This document shows positions 40,299-49,639 of a DNA stretch of 64,000 bases, one piece after another; position 1 is the first letter of the stretch; the number at the start of each line of letters is the position of its first letter. Source of the DNA: Nematopogon swammerdamellus (Eukaryota; Arthropoda; Insecta; Lepidoptera; Adelidae). The notes beneath the pieces are model-generated. The model was given only the letters and a program-made list of their open reading frames with translations. It was not told where the DNA came from and ran no database searches. The stretch is taken from NCBI GenBank assembly GCA_946902875.1, contig OX336339.1, positions 676,397 to 740,396 of the forward strand, written 5' to 3'. Position numbers and translations under genes: made by a program.

Positions 40299-41734
40299 TA
40301 GGCCTGCCACCCCTCCGGGTTTGACCCGGAGTCTACGGGTTTGAATGGTGTACATCCGGGCTACGGGTTAGCATCGTATATCTCCGGGTCAGACCGGGTG
40401 GGTGGTGCGTCGACCCGAGCGGTGAATTCGGTTAGACTGACTGAATCACTGGATGATCGGAGCGGAGTGCGTGGACATCGGACGAATCGGATGCACCGTG
40501 CGCGTGCGCGCGCGTTTATGGTTTCAATTATTAAAAGTAACAAATTTCACAGAATTACCGAAAATAATTTGGAATTTTTAACATTGAAAATGTTTATTCG
40601 ATCGCTTCTGTATAGGCACCATTTCCAGCGAAAGTGCGGCATTTCTCTGGTGTGGTGAGTTTTGAAGCTACATATATGATTAGGGTGTCAAAAGGTGCGT
40701 ATTGATAAGGGCTACATAATCGTGAAAATAGATTTAAAAAAAGGTCTATAGTTTTTGAAAAAATCGAAAAAATTGCTAAAAAGGGCCCTTTTTATTATGG
40801 GGTTTAGAAAGGGCACTTTTTGACAGACTTATTATTAAAAATTTATAAGTTTTGTATATTTATCTTCTAGATTGACTCGATATCTGGAGACCTCTTTTTT
40901 AATTTTTGGAAAAAATGAAAAATTAATAAGTTATAAATTTTTTAATGAGCGCTGTTTTAGAGTTTCGTGAGTTCACTCAAATGCGAATGTGCAGTTGTGA
41001 TGGAGTTATAATACTATTAAATGAGATGTGTTTGTGAACAATGGAATGGTATATTGCAATAAATGGTATATTGCAAATTGAAAATTTTTGATAATTTATA
41101 AAAATATTTTTTTTTTGTTGGGAAAAAATTTTAGGATAATTTCAAATGGAATAGTACCTATATTATATTTTTATATTTGATATTTATTAATTTGTTACTT
41201 TAGTTTGACATAATGTCAAGTTTATCTCTTTTTCTGTTTAAATTTTAGTTTACATTTTTTAAGCTGCTTGTGTTTTTGAAAAATAACAAAAATTATATAA
41301 ATGTAATATTTTTTTTTTATTTTGTTGAGTTAATTTTCAATGTACCTCGAAGGTCGTGTAATGCACGAGATCTGTGAATTTTTTTTTTCAATACCGATTA
41401 TCAATGAATTTGTGGAATTCGTTTTATGCTTATTGAAAAATTTATGGACGACATGGTGAAGTCGGAGTTAATTGTAAAGATGAATAAAATTATAATATGA
41501 CCTGTCAATAATTTTTAAAGTATTTGAAGAAACCAGAGCAAGAAAAGTTGATAAAAAAATCACAAACAAATAAAAAATATTATTTTAAAAATCAAGCGGT
41601 CCTAGCAGCATTGTTTAAGTTGTATCGTTAATATGCCTAATTATTATCGTTATTATACCTCGGAAAATTTACGATAAAAACATTTTTTTTTCTAAATACT
41701 CCGGGTTTGCCATTTTTTAAAGGGGGCAGCCCTA
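40299..41734. mobile_element. hAT-like non-autonomous element
   Basis: Ends taggcctgccacccct and, inverted, tagggctgccccct (12 of 16 matching), flanked by ttcgtgac (40291-40298) and tacgtgac (41735-41742), an 8-bp duplication with one difference. TAGGG-TGCCA-type ends with 8-bp duplications fit the hAT superfamily. A hairpin ctccgggt-ttg-acccggag lies just inside the left end, and ctccgggtttgcc inside the right. The interior is AT-rich with no transposase. The 105-codon frame near 40341 is not recognisable. Confidence 0.7.
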
Positions 41735-41742
41735 TACGTGAC

Positions 41743-42174
41743 GTTAGCCGACCACACGTTGTACCTGTAAGGACTCGAAGTCATACGAGTGCTTCATTTT
41801 GATCGTACATTTCTACCATAGTAAAGTTTAGATATCCTACATTTTCAAAAATATTTTTTTTTATTAAAAAAAACGGATGCTTCGTTGGGCGTCTGTCAGT
41901 TCCGCATTTTTCGGTGAAAGTAATTTTCGGTGGAAGAGTATATTAAAATTTATGTGAAGAATGGAAATGGAACAGAAAAAAAATTCCCTTAGAACTCGGG
42001 ACTCGGGATTCGCACTCGTGTCCACCTGCGCGATACTTGTTCTATGAAGAAGACGAATTCTGAACTAGAAGTGCCTTCGTGACAAGATCGTGATTTATAA
42101 ACGACTGAACGAATTGCATCTATCCGGCAGCACGCAGCACTGGTTTGTATTCAATAAAATTTACGGAATTTTTT
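41743..42174. other. Unassigned sequence
   Basis: Contains the segment gaactcgggactcgggattcg near 41992. Nothing else was recognised. Confidence 0.3.
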
Positions 42175-42403
42175 ACTAACGACCTTTCATTCAGTGCGGT
42201 GGTACCAACCCGGGCGGGATAAACCCTACCACCTAGTAATATAAGAAGGGAGTCATATCCCTTAGTCGCCTTTTACGACATACACGGAAAGAGATGCAGT
42301 GGGGATATTCTTTTAAAGTACCGGCCCCACACGGTACGAACCGGCCCCACACGGAGACAGAGATGCAGTGGAACTATTATTTTTAAGTACCGAGCCCACA
42401 CGG
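42175..42403. mobile_element. Composite repeat with duplicated family C tail
   Basis: Reversed SINE-B central domain (acctttcattcagtgcggtg ... ccacctagtaatata), then agaagggagtcatatccctt and the family C tail to ccggccccacacggtac. The end gaaccggccccacacgg then repeats, followed by a second, diverged tail (agagatgcagtggaactatt to cgagcccacacggtac). Confidence 0.7.
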
Positions 42404-42409
42404 TACAAT

Positions 42410-42540
42410 TCTGCTAAATCTTCTCAGTTGGTCTAATTCTTCTCAATGCTGCTTCTTAGTTGGTCTAAATCTTCTCAATTCTGCTAAATCTTCTGAGCTA
42501 GTCTAAAACTTCTCAATTCTGCTAAGTATTCTAAAATCAA
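42410..42540. repeat. Tandem repeat of ttctgctaaatcttctcag-type unit
   Basis: Three to four imperfect units of roughly 36 bp alternating ctgctaaatcttctcag and ttggtctaaatcttctcaa. Confidence 0.75.
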
Positions 42541-42592
42541 CTGTGTCAACGGCAAAATAATCGGCCACACACAATGAAGCAGGATCGTATGC

Positions 42593-42815
42593 TATTTTTT
42601 TTTTTTTTTATGTAAGCCGGTATGGCTGACTGAGTTGGAGAGACCAGCCAATATCACCTCCGAGAAGGTAGGTACCAACCGGAGACTTCCCTGGATTGCT
42701 GGCTATACTGGACTAGAGGAGAACAGAACCGAGGCTGCTATGCGGCCATCTTACATCCAGTACGATGGTACCAACCCAGTCGGCTACAATTTGAGCCTAC
42801 CACCTAGTAAGAGGC
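42593..42815 (-). mobile_element. SINE-A, 5' truncated
   Basis: Begins with a T-run and tatgtaagccggtatggctg, then accagccaatatcacctccg, and ends cccagtcggctacaatttga...ccacctagtaagaggcaag. Confidence 0.75.
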
Positions 42816-42983
42816 AAGCTATTGGTAACAGCAGACAGTGTGGAGGCTGTATGTGTAGGGCACAAAGGCTGCGCGGGTTGAGTCGAGTCCCCGGGGCGCG
42901 ATCCGTCAAGTATCAGACGTGTGACCTCCCGCGCTACAGTCGAACAAGGCGGAAAACGACATGCATATCATTGGATATTTATT

Positions 42984-43242
42984 ACCGGTGTAAACTGTAG
43001 GTCCCTTCCCTTCTTACCTTACTAGGTGGTAGTGTTTATCCCGCCCGGGTTGATACCACCGCAATGAATGGAACTTCGGTCGAAACCGCTATGTAAATAG
43101 TTCGTGTTTTCCGTCCAGTTCAGTGTAGCCGACATGAAATGAAGGGAAGCATTGACATGGCACCTAGTTCACCCGGTGTTATGGGCTGACATTACTGATG
43201 TTCTAGGTGATGTAGCCAACCGTGTGAGTCTCTACAAAAAAG
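42984..43242 (+). mobile_element. SINE-B, 5' truncated
   Basis: Begins in the central domain (ggtgtaaactgtaggtccct) and runs to gtagccaaccgtgtgagtc and an A-rich end. Confidence 0.8.
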
Positions 43243-43344
43243 AAAACGTGTTTATGTACTTATATTAGAAATTGAAGTTTTAAGGGTTCCGTAGCCGCAA
43301 CGCTGCTGGCACTCTGAGACTCGGGATCGACTCAAAATGGATAG

Positions 43345-43775
43345 TTCCTTAGATAGGATAGTCCCTAGTGATGGAATATTACATTCATCTTTGGGAGAAA
43401 TCTTCCGAGTACCTTCTTTCAGCCTGGAATTCTATTCAGCGACGAGCCATTCACTCAAAGAAACTTTGGCGACTCTGCACTTACGAAGGACCTTCAACCA
43501 CGGAAGCATAGACGCATCATCCAGTCATTCGGCCAGTTTTACCGGTACTACTATGCCCGCTGTTCTGATGAACGCGCTTCCCTCATCCCTCCTCCTACTG
43601 TTAGTAAACGTCAAACGCGCCATACTCTCGCGCGAAAGAACGCTTTGTAGTCGACAGAAGAAGAAACTCTTCTGCGTTCGGTGTCGAACGGCACTATTCT
43701 TTTAATCGTTCTTTTGTCGCATGGCAAAGCTGTGGAATGAGCATCCGGGGAATACCCCCTACTTCTAAAATCGAT
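43345..43775 (+). pseudogene. LINE reverse transcriptase, C-terminal remnant, frameshifted
   Basis: Pieces in more than one plus-strand frame: AWNSIQRRAI near 43421, then KHRRIIQSFGQFYRYYYARC, SDERASLIPPPTVSKRQTRH (43560-43630), then SFVAWQSCGMS. The order matches the C-terminal series at 4390-4830 and 54060-54537. Stops and frameshifts are frequent. The 122-codon open frame over it is an out-of-frame shadow. Confidence 0.6.
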
Positions 43776-43780
43776 GGATA

Positions 43781-44410
43781 TTTACTTATTTATTTATTTA
43801 TTTTCTTCATCATCTGTAGGTACACAAGATACTATTAGGTTCGTCAGTCAATTTAAGATTTAACCAAAAAATTGGCTATCAATACACAACATAAAATTCA
43901 ATACACAACATAAAATAATATAACGCGCCTATAACTAACAAAATGTCAAGAAAAATTAAATAAAAATTAAAAATAACTCGTTGTCAAAAGAATGTACGAA
44001 ATAAATAACAATTGCCAAAATATGTCGGAGAATTAAAACTATAGTTAAAAACTAAATTATTTCAGTCGCATTACAAATATAAATTAGAATTAGGACAAAA
44101 ATCACAAGAATATTATAAAATTAAAATAAGATTAGAGAAAATTTTAAATGACTAGAAAAGACTAGAGAAATTTATCACAGTTGGTGTCCGTCAGTTTATA
44201 GTAACTTTTTACTAGTATTAGCAAATTTGTCTCTTTGATCTGGAATTCGCAATCTTTGAAATCACGAATTGCCAGTGGTAATTTATTATAAAATTTTATA
44301 CTAAGTATTGCAGACAAAACTTTTAGAAAATCGCAGGTTACTGAATTGGCACCTCTTCAGGGTGAAATTGGCCGTATCTGAGGCTCCGTCTTCGAGTATT
44401 TCCATTTAGA
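43781..44410 (-). mobile_element. LINE 3' end with short C-terminal coding piece
   Basis: The minus strand encodes FYNKLPLAIRDFKDCEFQIK and LLILVKSYYKLTD, typical of the last residues of a jockey/CR1-type polymerase. A long AT-rich 3' UTR follows, ending in a (taaa)n tail at 43781-43802. A direct repeat caatacacaacataaaat occurs at about 43880 and 43898. Confidence 0.6.
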
Positions 44411-45210
44411 TTATTTAAGCTAAGTTTTTTTTTTAAGTTTACCAAATAATGAAAACAGCTTGAATGCCGATCGCTTGCGTCCGATATCGATGGCTGCCGT
44501 CTGTCAATAGAGTAAGGAAGGAGCCAGTGATTTACAGCGAACCTCGTTCTCGCTTAGGACCTAATAAATTCGTAATCGATCTACGTGAGGCTCTCGAGCC
44601 CGCGCCACGCCACGACACGCCTCGCCATGACACGCCACACGCCTCGTCTCTAGCTCAATTCCAAGTTCAATACAGCCAGATCCACACATTGGCCAAATAA
44701 ACCAAAATACACACGCACACACCCTAACAAACACCATCGCACTCTCATGCACAATCTCACATCCTCACACACATACACACAAAGCCACCCTCCCTCAAAT
44801 ACACTTGTACTAATACTATGCTTAGGTAGGTACTTATATTTTGTTGTTTGTGTTGCTTGTTCAACTTTTTTATAATGTGAATGATGAAATATTTGAAAAT
44901 AGATGTAAGCGCATTCAATATTGTACATTAAGTTCTAGTCTAACTGTACCTGTGTAAACATAATATTATCCGCCGCTGTCCTCTGCAAAGTCTACGGACT
45001 AGTGCTGGCGACATTGCCTATATTGTAAGTGCAATAACATTCAATAAATCTTTTTACTTTAACGTTTTTTTTTATCTCGCTTTAACATTTAAAGCGGATC
45101 ACGACCCTGTGTCTTGGCGCTCAGTTTTCTTCCGCGGGCCGATCGCGACTCCAGCTAGTGATCGACTGATGTCCACCGCCGCCGCCCGCCCGCGCAATTC
45201 GCTGTGAAAT
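44411..45210. other. Unassigned; short CACG-rich repeats and an AATAAA-bearing end
   Basis: gcccgcgccacgcc...gacacgcctcgcc...gacacgcc at 44600-44640 is a short degenerate tandem. ttcaataaatctttttacttt at 45040 followed by a T-run looks like a transcript or retroelement 3' end. The open frames here are not recognisable. Confidence 0.35.
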
Positions 45211-45212
45211 CG

Positions 45213-45267
45213 TTCGTAATCATGGAGTTGGGGAAGATTTAATCTTCCCCACCTCCATGTTCGTAAT
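45213..45267. repeat. 39-bp near-perfect palindrome flanked by 8-bp direct repeats
   Basis: catggagttggggaagat / atcttccccacctccatg (45221-45259) form a palindrome with one mismatch pair. Both sides carry ttcgtaat (45213-45220 and 45260-45267). Confidence 0.8.
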
Positions 45268-45587
45268 GGCTTATTTTTTTCGAAAACGGGTATATTTGTT
45301 TTGATTTTTTCAAATAAAAAAACATAAAAATATTAGTTTTTTTTAAGTCGGTTTTACGTTTTTTAAAACAGTTTTTATTTCATTTTGACGTGATGACGTC
45401 ATGTCTTATAAATTGATGAACACCGGCTGCACACACGAAAAAGTGTCACGTTCCATCTGAGCCAGTGTGTGCAAGCGAGAGCGCGTAACCAGCGATAGAG
45501 AGGCACAATCGGCCCAAGCGTCATCACGTAAATCTATCGTCCGTAAACCGACTTTACAGACAACCAATTTTTTTTAGCAATATTACA

Positions 45588-45854
45588 TAAAAACCGGCCA
45601 AGCGCGAGTCGGAATCGCGAACCGAGGTTTCCGCACCACAAAAAAAAACATTGAAAAAAAACACGTTTCTTGTCAATGACGTATCATGTATTCTCTTTGT
45701 TTCTCTTTGTTTCTTGTATGGGAAACCCCCTTAATTTTTAACTTTTTTTATTTTTTATTATTTGTTGTTATATCCGCCATAATAACACATATTATGTGAA
45801 AATTTCAACGGGCTACGGTTCAAGAGATACAGCCCTCAGAGAGACGGACGGACG

Positions 45855-45909
<55 letters not shown>

Positions 45910-45958
45910 GGCGTAGGCTTAGTAATAGGCTTCCGTACGGGATACGGAAACCTAAAAA
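45588..45958 (+). mobile_element. Family D, full length
   Basis: aaaccggccaagcgcgagtc to gatacggaaacctaaaaa. Includes gtttcttgtatgggaaaccc, tatccgccataataacacat, caacgggctacggttcaaga and a long (gacg/gaca)n tract at 45843-45909. Confidence 0.8.
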
Positions 45959-46121
45959 ACACCGAGCATACCTACGGGAGTGGCAACCGTCGAGCGCTAA
46001 TATATAGGAAAATTAGCCGCGTGTTAGAGCATTTGCACTAATATATAGCGCTGCTGCGGGATCGACCGTCAGTGCGCTCGCGACTTGGGAACGAAGAACA
46101 CGTATATGTGCACTACGCAAA

Positions 46122-46205
46122 ATGGCGATTTGTGCAGTTCGTGCGTGTCGAAAGAGCTCAAGATCATCAGGAATGACAAAAGATGGCGTAACCTTTCATA
46201 ATTAG
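46122..46205 (+). pseudogene. THAP-like zinc finger start
   Basis: An ATG-initiated 27-residue frame reads MAICAVRACRKSSRSS, then GMTKDGVTFHN, and stops. A start with C-x4-C followed by about 15 residues and GV(S/T)FH is the beginning of the THAP C2CH DNA-binding domain, known from THAP genes and P-element transposases. The rest of the domain is not found directly downstream. The stop codon overlaps an AGGT that could be a splice donor, so either a first exon or a dead fragment is possible. Confidence 0.4.
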
Positions 46206-46384
46206 GTCATTTTAATGATAATACAATGCTTAAAGCGTGTAAAATACAAAAATTCCGCGAGCTAGGAGTAGTGTTGTAAAGGCAGAAAAATACCGACAAA
46301 TACATTTTGAATAAAACGAAAAACACGGGGTTTTTCCGTTTCTTTCATGCATGATACCAATATTGGATGAAATTTTCGCCGCGA

Positions 46385-47605
46385 TGAAAGCTCCGCCCCC
46401 TTTCCTGATTTAATTTCTCGAATGTTGATATTTTTTCGCCTGAATCTTATTACTAGACGAAATATAAGACACTCTTATTCTTAGACATTTTTCAATAAAA
46501 TCGATATTTCCGGAGAAAAAAAAAATCTAAAATTTTTTTTTCCAAAATGTTCTCGATTGCTGATGTTTTTTTGGCGGATTCTTATTTCTAAACGAAATAT
46601 AAGACACTTTTATTCTTACACGTTTTTCACTTAAGTCGATATTTCCGGAGAGAAAAAATAGAACAACTTATTTTTTCATATTTTCTCGAATGTTGATGTT
46701 TTTTCGCCTGAATTTATTTCTAGACGAAATACGAATCTGTAGTGAACATTTCAAAAAGTGGCCGCCATTTTGAACTTTTTAGTTATTGGACCGATTGCTT
46801 TCAAAATCGATATCTGGGTGTCTGTGTGGGCTCTGAATATGAATTTGTAGTAAAAAACTAAAAGGTTCAAAATGGCGGCCATTTTTTTTTAATTTTGACA
46901 ACAGATTCGTATTCAGAGCCCACAGAAACACCCAAATATAGATTTTGAAAGCAATCGGTACAGTAACTAAAAAGTTAAAAATGGCGGCCACTTTTTATAA
47001 ATGTTGACAACAGATTCGTATTCAGGGTCCACACATACACCCAGATATCGATTTTGAAAGCAATCGGTCCAGTAACTAAAAAGTTCAAAATGGCGGCAAC
47101 TTGTTTTAAATTTTGACTACAGATTCGTATTCAGAGCCCACACAGACACCCAGATAGCGATTTTGAAAGCAATTGGTCCAGTAACTAAAAAGTTCAAAAT
47201 GGCGGCCACTTTTTTAAATGATTCTGAAAATAATTTAAATGATTGAAACTACAGATTCGCATTTCATCTAGAAATAAGATTCAGGAGAAAAAACATCAAC
47301 ATTTGAGAAAATATGAAAAAATAGGTTGTTTTATTTTTCTCTCCGGAAATATCGACTTAAGGGAAAAACGTGTAAGAATAAAAGTGTCTTATATTTCGTT
47401 TAGAAATAAGAATCCGCCAAAAAACATTAGCAATCGAGAACATTTTGGAAAAAAAATATTTTAGATTTTTTTTTCTTCGGAAATATCGATTTTTTTCAAA
47501 AACGTGCAAGAATAAAAGTGTCTTATATTTCGTCTATAAATAAGATTCAGGCGAAAAAATATCAACATTCGAGAAATTAAATCAGGAAAGGGGGCGGAGC
47601 TTTCC
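46385..47605. mobile_element. Foldback-type element C with 108-bp core units
   Basis: Outer ends gaaagctccgccccctttcc (46385) and its inverse gggggcggagctttcc (47589-47604). Each arm then has three related modules (ctcgaatgttgatattttt, cctgaatcttatt, acgaaatataagacactctt, tcgatatttccggaga), followed by the core unit. The core (gtggccgccattttgaactt, ttactggaccgattgctttc, aaaatcgatatctgggtgtc) is direct once on the left (46759) and inverted four times on the right (about 46874, 46983, 47092, 47203). The long open frames inside (for example 46779-46991, 47243-47464) are chance. Confidence 0.85.
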
Positions 47606-49635
47606 ATACAAATACTGTCCTTGGATAATTCAGAATCGCGGCGAGCAATAAACCGAGAACCAATGATGGTACAACAAATTAGGTCTTGTTTTGTAAGCAG
47701 TTCGATACACTCTTAGATTATTTTATCACATCTGTTTTCCTGTAAATTGAGTAGATATAAAAATTTATGAAAAAAATTATATCTCCATAAGCGGCCACTC
47801 TAGAGAAAATCATCTAAGAACAAAAGAAGCTTGTATTTAGTCAATAAATACGATCCCGAAGAAAAATCCAGTCCCGGAAATTTCCCAGGAAATTTTCAGA
47901 ATTCCCATACAAAGTGCTGGTTTTAACAACTCCATATTATATCCTCTCGCGAACTATACCTACTTTGGTACCAAATCACTCTACCTAATTCCGATCCCTG
48001 ATAATAAAACATACCTATTATGTGAAAATTTTCACGGGGTCAGACGGACAAACAGACAGACAGACGGATACGGAACCCTATAAAACACAAATTAAAACAA
48101 AGATTGCCCCTTACTAGGTGGTAGGCTCAAATTGCAGCCGACTGGGTTGGTTGGTAGTCGTGAGTGCTACAATACAAATACAAACGTGCTCGAACCGCCC
48201 GAACGTAAAGACAGACGAGAAACGAATGAAAAATAAAATTGCACTGTCGAACCGAACCTACGTAAAAAAAATTAATTTTACGTAGGTTCAACAGCGGCCG
48301 GCGTCAACGCTTCAAAAGTACAGCGAATTTTAGATCATCTTGTCTTAATTATTAGGTTCATCTTAGCTTGACGAAATGGACTTCTTGCTTCGTGCCTTTA
48401 CAAGTAATTGCAATATGATTCTTAGACAGATATACATAGAACACAAAATTGCATGCTACGCGGCAGTCGGCACCGCTCTCTGTTTCCCTTCAAAGGAAGC
48501 CGCGCGCCTTCAAAGGAAGCCGCGCGTCTTTAAAGAAAACCGCGCGTTAAGCCCATTCCTTTGTCGGCAAATCACGGTGCTGCCGTATTTTAGTACCTAA
48601 AACATTCATTTTAAGAGTCAAATTCAAGTGACATTAGAACTTTAGGTTTGTTGCACGCATGCATGCTATACAAGTTCAGAACAGAATATTAATGGAAACG
48701 ATTGTTTTAAAGTTTAATAATGATTATTTGGTATATTATTTTTCTATGATTATTTTGAAATCGGAAATGTCATACATAATCATCTTCTTCTTTTACGCGA
48801 CTTTAGTATTGATGGAAATGTGACAGCTAATCTGTCATCTCATCAGTCATCACATCACATAAATAAAGTTTAACTGGCATTAGTCAGCATCAGCACGGAA
48901 ATCACACGCAGGTAGACCATCGATCTGATACCTATTTGAGTTAGGCAAGTAAGTAAATATGTTTTATGATTAGGTATGATATTATAAGATATTCCTATTT
49001 ATTGAGTAGTTAACCAACCAATTTACTAAAAGGTAAACAATACCGTATAATTAAATGTTATGAAATTATGTTACGGCATAGATAAATAGTTGAATTAAAA
49101 CAAAGAAGTATTGTGAGTACCTACATAATTTTTAAATGATAGGCTTCTCTGCGATAGAGCTGTTCGCGACTCTATTCCCTTTTCCTGTTGAATCTTTCCG
49201 TGTTTTACGGTGTTCGATGCGAACTTTGGTTACCTACTCACTTTTTGGTTTCAAGCAAAGAACAGGAATAAAATGCGAAAAGAGCAAGTATTTCATATGA
49301 AAATACGTTTCGTATTTTTCCGTTTTTCACGGTACCTAAGTCAAATAAATCCGTATCAAAGTGCAAAAAACGGCATCTTTACAACTCTAGCTAGGAGCAC
49401 GACTGCGCGCCATACTGGGCGCGTACACATGATAGGCAAATTTGACAGACTGGAAAGAAATTTGAAATCAATTATTGCATATGGGTGTTGTTAGTTTTTT
49501 TATGGCAATGACATGGATGAATTCAATTTATAATATGTATTGTTATTATTTCTTTAATATTACGTTTTCTATTTTTTATAATTATAAAACAAATATACCT
49601 ATACAAAACTAATATATTGTATATTATGTATTATT
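47606..49635. other. Unassigned interval between the two large foldbacks
   Basis: Holds a family D end (48000-48085, gacggacaaacagacagac...gatacggaaccc), a SINE-A central fragment (48108-48150) and a threefold tandem of about 20 bp (cttcaaaggaagccgcgcg, 48488-48547). The rest is AT-rich. The frames at 48376-48600 and 49210-49494 are not recognisable. Confidence 0.4.
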
Positions 49636-49639
49636 ATAA

